Of a stretch of DNA of 64,000 nucleotides, positions 51,765-59,677 are shown piece after piece. The position numbers were made by a program, and so were the translations under genes. Source of the DNA: Acetobacter garciniae. GTDB lineage: Bacteria; Pseudomonadota; Alphaproteobacteria; Acetobacterales; Acetobacteraceae. The notes below the pieces were generated by a model, which made no database searches, was not told where the DNA came from, and was given only the letters and a program-made list of their open reading frames with translations. Within the stretch, counting starts at the first letter, position 1, and the number at the start of each line of letters is the position of its first letter. Location: positions 62,001 to 126,000 of the forward strand of contig NZ_JAFVMH010000007.1 in the NCBI RefSeq assembly GCF_017377735.1. The letters are read 5' to 3'.

Positions 51765-52664
51765 ATGCCATCGATCTATTTCCGCCTGGATGACACACGG
51801 CACGAAATCGAACTCTTTACGGATCGTGCACCCCGTACACTAGGCAAGCTGCTGGCAACACTGCCCGCAAAACTGGATATTCACTGTGCCAAGATCGCCG
51901 GGCAACATATTTTCTGGCACGCACCGCTGGTGGAAGATGCAGAACAGGATGCCGATATCCTGACATTAAAACCCGGCTCCTTTCTTTACTGGCCGGAACG
52001 CCAGTTCCTGGAACTGATCTATGGTGAATTGCAAGCCGAAGATGCGCGTGTCACTCTTCTGGGCCAACTCCGGGGCGATATTGGCTGGCTACGCACCTAT
52101 GGCCAACAGGTTATCGCCCAGCATGGGCACCGGGTTCTGGACGCATGGCTGGAAGCAGACGAAAACACCGCCCTGTCCACGCCCGCGCTGCCTGTTGCCC
52201 TCTCGCTTCAGAAATTGCAGACCGCACGAAAGGCGATCTGGCAGGCCCCGCCCGTCGAATTTATGGAACTGGCCCAACGCGAGGGACTCATGCTCCCCTT
52301 CGGCCCGCTGGCAATGGCGGAAGGAGAGTTTCGTAAACTCCATGAACTCCTTTGGCGTCTCCGTGTCGAGTGGCAGAAGCTATCGCCGGGCGAAGGCACG
52401 ACAATACTCCGCTTCCTTATCGACGCGTTCAACGCCCGGATTGCAGGATTTTGCCATTTGCATGAAAGTGCCGCAGTGCTGGAAGAGGCCAGGCAGCACG
52501 CAGCGGAGATGGATATTTTCCCCCTTCTGCTGGATGAGCTGATCTTGTATTGCGGTCGGGCCGCCGCGTGGCTGGATACCTTTATTCCGTGGAACGATCT
52601 GAACGAAGTGACACGGACCATCCTGACTGCCCGAAAAGCCACGGACCGCAGCCTGCTGTCATGA
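51765..52664 (+). CDS. DUF3830-like protein with helical C-terminal extension
   Basis: A 299-residue protein. Residues about 1-130 resemble the cyclophilin-like DUF3830 family: IYFRLDDTRHEIELFTDRAP, TLPAKLDIHCAKIAGQHIFW, LKPGSFLYWPERQFLELIYG. DUF3830 proteins are of unknown function and are often found in catabolic clusters for cyclic compounds. Residues about 150-299 are helical with no match that I recognise. It is 6 bp behind the SDR gene and ends the operon at a dispersed repeat. A role in handling the pathway substrate is likely but unproven. Confidence 0.65.
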   Translation: MPSIYFRLDDTRHEIELFTDRAPRTLGKLLATLPAKLDIHCAKIAGQHIFWHAPLVEDAEQDADILTLKPGSFLYWPERQFLELIYGELQAEDARVTLLGQLRGDIGWLRTYGQQVIAQHGHRVLDAWLEADENTALSTPALPVALSLQKLQTARKAIWQAPPVEFMELAQREGLMLPFGPLAMAEGEFRKLHELLWRLRVEWQKLSPGEGTTILRFLIDAFNARIAGFCHLHESAAVLEEARQHAAEMDIFPLLLDELILYCGRAAAWLDTFIPWNDLNEVTRTILTARKATDRSLLS

Positions 52665-52701
52665 TGCTTTAAAAAGCCTGCCCAAGAAATATCATGCCAA
52701 C

Positions 52702-52790
52702 AGATAAAATTTTTTGGCGAAGCTTTTTCCAAAAGGCTTCTGCAAACGTCACCTTTTTGAAAAAAGGCGACACCCAAAAACATTGATCCT
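52702..52790. repeat. Dispersed double-hairpin repeat, copy 4
   Basis: It opens with AGATAAAATTTTTTGGCGAAGC, has stem 1 (AGCTTTTTCCAAAAGGCTT) and stem 2 (GTCACCTTTTTGAAAAAAGGCGAC), and ends CACCCAAAAAC. Similarity to copy 3 continues to about 52820 (TTGATCAATG, TGTTTTGAAACAGTC). It lies between the convergent DUF3830-like and ABC exporter genes. Confidence 0.8.
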
Positions 52791-52822
52791 TATTGATCAA
52801 TGCGGTGTTTTGAAACAGTCTT

Positions 52823-54802
52823 TTACTGATAGCCTTCTGCCTGCAACGCAAACAGTTCGGCATAGCGACCGTGCATGGCAAGAAGTTGCTCATGCGTGCC
52901 GGTTTCAAGCACTTTGCCGTGTTCCAGCACCACAATGCGATCGGCGGTCCTGACGGTGGAGAAGCGGTGCGAAATGACAAGCGCTGCCTTGCCATGCCGC
53001 AGGGCACGCATGCGTTCGAAGACATCGGCTTCGGCCCGGGCATCGAGGGCGGAGGTGGGTTCATCCAGGATCAGCAGATCGGCATCGCGCATATAGGCCC
53101 GCGATATGGCGATTTTCTGCCATTCACCGCCGGACAGGTCGCGCCCCTTGGCCACCCGCTTGCCCAAGGGCTGCTCGTACCCCATGGGCAGCTTGCCCAC
53201 CACGCCGTCGGCCAGTCCTTCGCGCGCGGCGGCCTTGATCCGGGCGGTATCCGCCAGGGCCGATATCCGCCCCACGGCAATGTTTTCGGATGCGGTCAGG
53301 CTGTAGCGCACGAAATCCTGAAAAATCACGCCGATATGTGCGCGCAGGTCGTGCAGGTCCATGTCGCGCAAGGAGACACCATCGACCGTGATCTCACCCT
53401 CATCCGGTTCGTAAAGACGGGTCAGCAGTTTGACGATCGTTGTCTTGCCCGCCCCGTTTTCGCCCACCAGGGCGATGGTTTCACCCGCGTGGATCGTCAG
53501 GTCCAGATGGCGGACAGCCCATATATCCGTTCCCGGATAGCGAAAGCCCACACCCTGAAAACGGATACCCTCGCGAATGGGCGAGGGGAAGGGCCGCGCA
53601 AGTGCAGGGGAGCGGATAACCGGGCGCAGGTCCAGGAATGCGTAGAAATCGTCCAGATATTGCGCCTGGGCGGCGGTCTGGGTGATGCCCAGCAGCAGGC
53701 TGGACAAAAGCCCATGCAGGCGCAGGAATGAACCGGACAGAAAGGTCAGATCCCCGACCGAAAGACGGCCATGCACCGTGTCCCACACGATCACGACATA
53801 AACGCCATAATACGCCGCCGACCCGATTGCCGCGAACACGCTGCTCCAGACAAAGCGACGCGTGGCCAGCTTGCGGTTCTGGTCCAGCACCGTGGCCGCG
53901 GCACTGCGAAAACGCCCGACAAGGAAGTCGCCCAGCCCGAACAGCTTGAGTTCCTTGGCATGTTCGGCACTGGCGCCGACATAGCGCAGATACTCCATTT
54001 CACGCCGTTCGGCGGTCTTGGTGCGGGCCAGGCGATAGGCCCGGGCGTTGAAATGGGCCTCCCCCGCCGCGGAAGGCAGCAGGGCCACCACCAGCAGAAG
54101 CACCATCCACGGGGCAAAGACCGTAACGCCGATGGCAAGCATGAGCGCTGTCACCGCTGTCTGCGCGATGTTGAAAAGCTGCACCAGCAGGTTGTTCCGG
54201 CCCGAAGCCTGCCGGCGGGCGCGTTCGAGCAGGTCCTGCAACGCGCTGGATTCGAACTGCTGGAGGTCGAGTGTCGCGGCATGTTCCATGAGGGCAAGGC
54301 TGACGGCATTGACATAGCGTTCGTTCAGCAGGCCATCGACCAGGGCCACGCCGCGCGATGTCAGGTCGAACAGGATGATCAGCCCGAATTCCGCGCCAAG
54401 CAGGCCTTGCAGCCGCCCCGCACCCCCTTGTGTCACCCATTCCATCACGGAGGCGGAGGGCCCGGCAACATGGCTGAGATGGATGACCTCATCAACGATC
54501 AGCTTGGCGACATACAGCGCCACGGCGGGCTGGACAGCCTGCACCAGCCGCAGGACCGCGCTGGCCAGTGTCAGCGACGGGCTGCACGCCCAAAGCTGGC
54601 CAAACATGCGCGGAAGATGCCCGTACACACCAAACCGCCGGATCAGGCTTGCCGCCCAGGCCGATTGTGGCCGGCTTTCACGCTCCCCATCGGGGTGGGC
54701 GGGCTCCGCCCCGGGCGGGGATTCAGGATTATCGTCCAAGTCCGGTTTCCATCGTAACACTATGCCAAAAGGCGGGACATTCCCTGCCCTGCGCCCTTTC
54801 AT
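52823..54802 (-). CDS. ABC exporter, fused permease and ATPase
   Basis: A 659-residue homodimeric ABC exporter. After a charged 55-residue head there are six transmembrane helices (about 60-370) and an NBD: Walker A GENGAGKTT, Q-loop GVIFQDFVRYSL, signature LSGGEWQKIAISRA, Walker B LLILDEPTSALDA and H-loop ISHRFSTVR. The signature variant LSGGEWQK is typical of lantibiotic- and multidrug-type exporters. It has no peptidase domain and no partner genes, so the substrate is unknown. It is transcribed alone, ending at the dispersed repeat. Confidence 0.92.
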   Translation of the reverse strand: MKGRRAGNVPPFGIVLRWKPDLDDNPESPPGAEPAHPDGERESRPQSAWAASLIRRFGVYGHLPRMFGQLWACSPSLTLASAVLRLVQAVQPAVALYVAKLIVDEVIHLSHVAGPSASVMEWVTQGGAGRLQGLLGAEFGLIILFDLTSRGVALVDGLLNERYVNAVSLALMEHAATLDLQQFESSALQDLLERARRQASGRNNLLVQLFNIAQTAVTALMLAIGVTVFAPWMVLLLVVALLPSAAGEAHFNARAYRLARTKTAERREMEYLRYVGASAEHAKELKLFGLGDFLVGRFRSAAATVLDQNRKLATRRFVWSSVFAAIGSAAYYGVYVVIVWDTVHGRLSVGDLTFLSGSFLRLHGLLSSLLLGITQTAAQAQYLDDFYAFLDLRPVIRSPALARPFPSPIREGIRFQGVGFRYPGTDIWAVRHLDLTIHAGETIALVGENGAGKTTIVKLLTRLYEPDEGEITVDGVSLRDMDLHDLRAHIGVIFQDFVRYSLTASENIAVGRISALADTARIKAAAREGLADGVVGKLPMGYEQPLGKRVAKGRDLSGGEWQKIAISRAYMRDADLLILDEPTSALDARAEADVFERMRALRHGKAALVISHRFSTVRTADRIVVLEHGKVLETGTHEQLLAMHGRYAELFALQAEGYQ

Positions 54803-54931
54803 AGCATGGGTCAGTCAACGCTGTCCGCGCGCGCATGCTTGCGGCGGGTATGCGACGGCCATTAGCTCATTCATGGGTTCGTGGGGCACACCTGGCGTGG
54901 CCGTGACCGGTGCGCTTATGTGCGCAGGGCT

Positions 54932-55174
54932 TCATCGCGCTCGTTCATAAAAAGAACATGGCGGACAAAGCTGGCTGTGTTCGATACGTTTTTTCAAACC
55001 GTCGGGGCGAGCAGATTGTAAAACCAAAATATCTGCGCCATCGGAACGAAAACCTGCGCCCCAATCACATGGGAGTCGTGTTTTTCCATCATCCCGAGAA
55101 ACTTCAAGATTATAAAATTCGATGTAATAGGGCAGATCATTTGGCGATATATTTTCCACCCGCAAGCATCGCAA
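54932..55174 (-). CDS. Hypothetical small ORF
   Basis: An 80-residue open frame (VENISPNDLPYYIEFYNLEV, LPCDWGAGFRSDGADILVLQ) with protein-like composition but no family that I recognise. It would need a TTG start at 55174, 17 bp from a pentanucleotide microsatellite, and has no clear ribosome-binding site. It may be a fragment of a longer decayed gene. The surrounding 54803-55311 region otherwise holds only the microsatellite and a dispersed repeat. Confidence 0.3.
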   Translation of the reverse strand: MRCLRVENISPNDLPYYIEFYNLEVSRDDGKTRLPCDWGAGFRSDGADILVLQSARPDGLKKRIEHSQLCPPCSFYERAR

Positions 55175-55190
55175 GGCGCCTGGTTAAGAA

Positions 55191-55220
55191 GAGAAGAGAA
55201 GAGAAGAGAAGAGAAGAGAA
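55191..55220. repeat. Pentanucleotide microsatellite (GAGAA)6
   Basis: Six perfect copies of GAGAA run directly into the start of dispersed repeat copy 5. On the minus strand this is TTCTC repeated just upstream of the small ORF at 54932-55174. Repeats of this size can change length by slipped-strand replication. Confidence 0.9.
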
Positions 55221-55300
55221 GTTTTTGGTGAAGCTTTTTTCAAAAAGCTTCAAAGAATGTCACTTTTTTGAAAAAAGGCGACACCCAAAAACTTTTCTCT
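55221..55300. repeat. Dispersed double-hairpin repeat, copy 5
   Basis: The best-preserved copy: GTTTTTGGTG, stem 1 AAGCTTTTTTCAAAAAGCTT, stem 2 GTCACTTTTTTGAAAAAAGGCGAC, end ACCCAAAAAC. It begins at the end of the GAGAA microsatellite and lies 12 bp downstream of the transporter stop, so it probably terminates the beta-keto acid operon. Confidence 0.85.
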
Positions 55301-55311
55301 CTTAACCGTCC

Positions 55312-56688
55312 CTACCCCAGCAGGAACACGCAAACCGAGCAGGCAACCAGCGAAATGACAAAGGTGACGGATGTGAAGGCCATCACGCGCTGGATGCCGA
55401 TGCCTGCAATCGCGACAATAGGCACGGCCCAGAACGGCTGGAGCATGTTTGCCACATTTTCCGCAATGGCCACACCCATGATCACATGCGGGATGGACGC
55501 ATGCAGGCTGAGTGCGGCAGGCACCACGAACGGCCCCTGCACGGCCCAGTGCCCACCAGCACTTGGCACCAGAAATGTGATGAGCAGGGAACTGACAAAG
55601 CTCCAGAACGGCAGCGTATGGGCCGATGCCACATGCACGAAGAACAGGGAGATCACGCCGGCAAGCCCCGTTGCCGTCATGATACCCATTATACCACCAT
55701 AAAAGGGAAATTGCAGAAGAATCGGACCTGTTTGCGCAATGGCCTCCCGCACCGCATTCACATAGGCGATCGGGCGCTTTTGCAAAAGCAGCCCCACGAT
55801 CAGAAAGGTGAGAATCAGGCTGTCGATATCGAAACCGAAGCCCTTGTCGCGCCAGTGCAGCACCAGGGCCGCCAGCGCGAACAGGGCGATCAGCACAGAC
55901 AGAACGGGCGAATATTCCGCCGCCAGCCGGGGGGACCACCGTGCCGGGGGCGCGGTGCGGGGTTGCTCATCCTCATGCCGGTCCAGATAGACAGACTGCC
56001 CCGGGGCAGGGCAGAACCGTGGAAAGACCAGGGCCGAGACAATGACCGTGATCGCCGTGGGCACAAGTGTAAAAGCCGAAAACAATGTTGCCCGCAAAGG
56101 CACCATCTGGCCGGTCATCTGTTCGACAATGTTCATGGGATTGCCATGTGACGCCTGCGAAAGGGCGATGGAGCTGGACAGCCCGCTATTGCAGATCCAC
56201 CATGCCGAATAGCCGCAGGCGACCAGCCAGGCGTAATCGACCCGCATATGCCGCGCGATTTCGCGGGCCACGAACGCGCCGACCACCAGCCCGAGTCCCC
56301 AGTTGAGCCATGTGGACGCGCCGACCAGCACATAGATCATCAGCACCGCCTGGGCCGGGGTCCTGACCCAGGAGACCATGCGGCTGAGCAGGCGTTTCAT
56401 GGGGGCCGCCGCCGCAACCGCGTGGCCTGTCACCAGGATCAGCATCATCTGGAACGCGAAGGCGACAATCTTGAAAGCACCCCCATACCATGCCCCCAGA
56501 ATGTCAGCAGGCGTTCCGTGCGGGGCAAAGCCCATGGCAAGGGCCGCCGTAACGAATGTCAGCAACAGGGCGATGGCGAACGGATCGGGCATGTAGCGAT
56601 CGAAAAAAACCACGCAGAATTCGACAACCGCGCGTTGGAATGCGTTTTGTCCTGCCAGTTCGTATGGGATTTTTTTAACGTTGGACAT
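55312..56688 (-). CDS. AtoE-family short-chain fatty acid transporter
   Basis: A 458-residue membrane protein of the AtoE family, which imports short-chain fatty acids and probably short keto acids. It has about 11-12 hydrophobic helices and family segments such as FFDRYMPDPFAIALLLTFVT, GASTWLNWGLGLVVGAFVAR and LVPSAGGHWAVQGPFVVPAA. ATG 56688 (MSNVKKIPYEL) is chosen because homologs start here; an upstream ATG at 56724 adds 12 residues. It is the last gene of the operon with BKACE, the thiolase and the CoA-transferase, so the imported acid is likely a beta-keto acid or its precursor. Confidence 0.9.
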   Translation of the reverse strand: MSNVKKIPYELAGQNAFQRAVVEFCVVFFDRYMPDPFAIALLLTFVTAALAMGFAPHGTPADILGAWYGGAFKIVAFAFQMMLILVTGHAVAAAAPMKRLLSRMVSWVRTPAQAVLMIYVLVGASTWLNWGLGLVVGAFVAREIARHMRVDYAWLVACGYSAWWICNSGLSSSIALSQASHGNPMNIVEQMTGQMVPLRATLFSAFTLVPTAITVIVSALVFPRFCPAPGQSVYLDRHEDEQPRTAPPARWSPRLAAEYSPVLSVLIALFALAALVLHWRDKGFGFDIDSLILTFLIVGLLLQKRPIAYVNAVREAIAQTGPILLQFPFYGGIMGIMTATGLAGVISLFFVHVASAHTLPFWSFVSSLLITFLVPSAGGHWAVQGPFVVPAALSLHASIPHVIMGVAIAENVANMLQPFWAVPIVAIAGIGIQRVMAFTSVTFVISLVACSVCVFLLG

Positions 56689-56763
56689 TGTTCGAGATCC
56701 CGTTATCGGATGGGTGAACAGCACCCCCCAGGAAAGCGAAATAAAGAAAAACCCTGGCCCGCC

Positions 56764-57705
56764 TTAGCGGCCGATTTCCGATACGGCCTCCTGCTGCATA
56801 GCGTGCTGCCCCGTTCCTGCCGCTGGCTCAGCCACGGGCCGCAGCCCCAGCATCTGCCGTGCCTGGGCGGGTGTTGCCGGTGCGCGCCCCGCCGCTGCCA
56901 GCCGTTCGCACGCGATCTGCACCAGTTCGGCATTGCCCCGGGCCAGCCGGTCGCGCGTGATGCGGATATTGTCTTCAAGCCCGGTTCGCACGGCATCGGC
57001 CTTGCGCGCCAGCGCCCAGTCCATGACCGGGGTCTGGAACTGGCCGATCCCCGCTGCGGTCCATGTCGCGTCTGGCAGGATGCGCTGTTTTTCGGCCAGC
57101 AGGATGTCCAGCAGGTGTTCATCCGCCGGCATGGCGTTCTTGACCCCCAGCACGAACTGCACATGGGGCCTGGGGCCCATAAGCCCTGCATCGATCAGGC
57201 GGCGCGCGCCATGAATGTGCGAAAGATCGAAAATCTCGATTTCAGGGGCGACATCGTACGTCTTCATGGACGAGGCCAGCGATGTCACCAGGGCTGCGCC
57301 GTTTTCGTAGACAATGGTCGGGAAATTGACTGATCCGGTCGAAAGGGATGCCATATCGGGCCGCAGGTACAGCGCGCTGCCCCGCTGCGACGGATCGCGC
57401 CCCCGCCCGCCGGTGGAAAACTGGACGATCATGCCCGGGCAGTGCCGCTGCACGCCTTCCTGCACCGCTGCGAACAAGGCCGGATCGGAGGACGGTGTTT
57501 CATCGGCGTTGCGCACATGGATATGCACCAGTGTGGCCCCGGCCTCGAACGCCTGATGGGTGGATTCGATCTGTTCCGACGGGGTGACGGGCAGGGTCGG
57601 ATTGTCGGACTTGCGGGGGACCGAGCCCGTAATGGCTACGGCGATCACACAGGGGGCACCGCCATGCGGCGGAACAATATCGGGGCTGACAATACTGGAA
57701 CACAT
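56764..57705 (-). CDS. Beta-keto acid cleavage enzyme (BKACE, DUF849)
   Basis: A zinc-dependent TIM-barrel enzyme (313 residues) of the BKACE family. Members condense a beta-keto acid with acetyl-CoA and release acetoacetate plus a new acyl-CoA; the founding member is Kce of lysine fermentation. The zinc ligands are visible in LVHIHVRNADETPSSDP, with the conserved N-terminal AVAITGSVPRKSDNPTLPVT and the substrate region VQFSTGGRGRDPSQR. The ATG at 57705 lies 30 bp behind a hairpin after the thiolase gene. Adjacent CoA-transferase and thiolase genes can use the acetoacetate produced. Confidence 0.9.
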   Translation of the reverse strand: MCSSIVSPDIVPPHGGAPCVIAVAITGSVPRKSDNPTLPVTPSEQIESTHQAFEAGATLVHIHVRNADETPSSDPALFAAVQEGVQRHCPGMIVQFSTGGRGRDPSQRGSALYLRPDMASLSTGSVNFPTIVYENGAALVTSLASSMKTYDVAPEIEIFDLSHIHGARRLIDAGLMGPRPHVQFVLGVKNAMPADEHLLDILLAEKQRILPDATWTAAGIGQFQTPVMDWALARKADAVRTGLEDNIRITRDRLARGNAELVQIACERLAAAGRAPATPAQARQMLGLRPVAEPAAGTGQHAMQQEAVSEIGR

Positions 57706-57736
57706 GGGGGTTTTTCCCTTCTTTCTTGTTATGGAC

Positions 57737-57807
57737 CGGGCCCTGCCTGCCGGATGCAACCCGTGCCTGGGGCGTGGGTTCCCGGTCCGGGCGGCAAGGC
57801 CCGGTGT
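57737..57807 (-). other. Intercistronic hairpin
   Basis: ACCGGGCC (57737-57744) pairs with GGCCCGGT (57800-57807), with partly complementary inner arms. It spans the gap between the thiolase stop and the BKACE start. It has no T-run, so it is more likely a processing or partial-termination element that lowers BKACE-transporter expression than a full terminator. Confidence 0.4.
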
Positions 57808-59012
57808 CAGACGCGTTCGAGCAGAAGTGCGATACCCTGGCCCACGCCAATGCACATGGTGGCAATCGCGCGGCCCAGACCCAGAGAGTCCAGCGCATTG
57901 ACCGCCGTCAGCGCCAGCCGCGCCCCCGACATGCCAAGCGGGTGGCCCAGTGCAATCGCCCCGCCATGCGGGTTGACGTGCGGGGCGTCGTCAGGCAGCC
58001 CCAAGGCGCGCAGAACGGCCAGAGACTGGCTGGCAAAGGCTTCGTTCAGTTCGATCAGGTCGATATCCGCCAGGCCAAGACCCGTGCGCGCCAGCAGTTT
58101 TTGCACGGCAGGGGCGGGCCCCATGCCCATGATCGCGGGTTCGACCCCGGCGGTGGCCATGGCGACAATCCGCGCACGCGGGGTCAGGCCATGGCGGCGT
58201 GCGCCTTCCTCGCTGGCCAGGAGCAGGGCCGCCGCACCGTCATTCACCCCCGATGCGTTGCCCGCCGTCACGGTACCGCCTTCCTTGCGAAAAGGGGCGC
58301 GCAGCTTTGCCAGGGTTTCCAGCGTGGTGTCAGGCCGGGGGTGCTCGTCCCGGGCTACTGTCGTCTCGCCCTTTCTGGTGGGGATGGTGACGGGCGTGAT
58401 CTCACGCGCGAAAAAACCGTTCTCCTGCGCGCGCTTTGTCCGCTGCTGCGACGTGTAGGCGAAAAGATCCTGGTCCTTGCGCGAAATCTGGAAACGCTCG
58501 GCCACGTTCTCGGCCGTTTCGGGCATGGTATCGACCCCCCATTGCGCCTTCATGGCGGGGTTGACGAAGCGCCAGCCAATGGTGGTGTCCTGCAATTCCG
58601 CCTGGCGGCAGAAAGCTTCGGGCGCCTTGCCCATGACAAAGGGGGCGCGGGTCATGCTTTCGACCCCGCCCGCCAGCAGCAGGTCGCCCTCACCCGTGCG
58701 GATCATGCGGGCCGCCGTGCCCACCGCATCCAGCCCCGACCCGCACAGGCGATTGAGCGTGGAGGCAGGCGTTCCGACCGGATAACCCGCCAGCAGCACG
58801 GCCATGCGCGCAACGTCGCGGTTATCTTCCCCCGCCTGGTTGGCGCAGCCCATGTAGCAGTCGTCCAGCGCGTCCCAGTCCACGCCGGCATTGCGTTCGC
58901 GCAGGGTGCGCAGCGGGTGGGCGGCCAGGTCGTCGGCGCGCACATCTTTCAGCGCCCCGCCGAAACGGCCGATGGGCGTGCGGGTGAAATCGCAGATGAA
59001 GGCTTCAGCCAT
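57807..59012 (-). CDS. Thiolase (3-oxoadipyl-CoA/acetyl-CoA acyltransferase)
   Basis: A 401-residue thiolase. The acyl-accepting Cys is in TLNRLCGSGLDAV, the second catalytic Cys in CIGVGQG and the catalytic His in NPHGGAIALGHPLG. The opening AFICDFTRTPIGRFGGAL and the DDCYMGCANQAGEDNRDVAR loop are close to PcaF. The ATG at 59012 overlaps the CoA-transferase beta stop by 8 bp. It would split a 3-oxoacyl-CoA into acetyl-CoA and a shorter acyl-CoA; whether the natural substrate is 3-oxoadipyl-CoA or acetoacetyl-CoA cannot be told here. Confidence 0.93.
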   Translation of the reverse strand: MAEAFICDFTRTPIGRFGGALKDVRADDLAAHPLRTLRERNAGVDWDALDDCYMGCANQAGEDNRDVARMAVLLAGYPVGTPASTLNRLCGSGLDAVGTAARMIRTGEGDLLLAGGVESMTRAPFVMGKAPEAFCRQAELQDTTIGWRFVNPAMKAQWGVDTMPETAENVAERFQISRKDQDLFAYTSQQRTKRAQENGFFAREITPVTIPTRKGETTVARDEHPRPDTTLETLAKLRAPFRKEGGTVTAGNASGVNDGAAALLLASEEGARRHGLTPRARIVAMATAGVEPAIMGMGPAPAVQKLLARTGLGLADIDLIELNEAFASQSLAVLRALGLPDDAPHVNPHGGAIALGHPLGMSGARLALTAVNALDSLGLGRAIATMCIGVGQGIALLLERV

Positions 59013-59667
59013 GGGTGGTCTCCAGCATCCGCAACCGCGCACCCGTGCGGTTCTGGAGCGTTTCGAAATCCAGGCCGGGCACGATCTCGACCACCTCGAA
59101 ACCCTGCGGCGTGACATCGATGACCGCGAGATTGGTATAGATGCGCGTCACCACCCCCGATGCGGTCAGCGGGTAGGTGCAATGTTCGACCAGTTTTGGC
59201 GCGCCATCGCGGGTGGTGTGTTCGGTTACGACCCAGATATGCCTGGCACCCACGGCCAGATCCATCGCCCCACCCACCGCCGGGGCCGCGTCCGCCGCCG
59301 ATGTGGCCCAGTTCGCAAGATCGCCATTCTGCGCCACTTCGAACGCGCCCAGCACGCATAGATCGATATGCCCGCCGCGGATCATGGCAAAGCTGTCGGC
59401 ATGGTGGAAAAGGGACGCCCCCTTGAGCAGGGTGACATGCTGCTTGCCGGCATTGATCATCCACGGGTCGATCGCATCGGGCGCGGGGGCGGGGCCCATG
59501 CCCAGCAGCCCGTTTTCCGAATGCAGGACGATCTCGCGGTCGGGGGGCAGGTAATCAGCCACCAGCGTGGGAATGCCGATCCCCAGGTTGCAGTACCAGC
59601 CTTCGGGAATGTCGCGGGCCACGCGCTGGGCCATCTGCTGGCGGGTCAACGGCTGAAATTCGCTCAT
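59005..59667 (-). CDS. 3-oxoacid CoA-transferase subunit B (PcaJ/ScoB-like)
   Basis: Beta subunit (220 residues) of a class I CoA-transferase. The catalytic Glu lies in HSENGLLGMGPAP. GWYCNLGIGIPTLVADYLPP, FAMIRGGHIDLCVLGAFEV and GGAMDLAVGARH are typical. With the alpha subunit it activates a 3-oxo acid using succinyl-CoA as donor. ATG 59667 is 10 bp after the alpha subunit stop, giving a coupled pair. Confidence 0.93.
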   Translation of the reverse strand: MSEFQPLTRQQMAQRVARDIPEGWYCNLGIGIPTLVADYLPPDREIVLHSENGLLGMGPAPAPDAIDPWMINAGKQHVTLLKGASLFHHADSFAMIRGGHIDLCVLGAFEVAQNGDLANWATSAADAAPAVGGAMDLAVGARHIWVVTEHTTRDGAPKLVEHCTYPLTASGVVTRIYTNLAVIDVTPQGFEVVEIVPGLDFETLQNRTGARLRMLETTHG

Positions 59668-59677
59668 GGTCTTCTCC

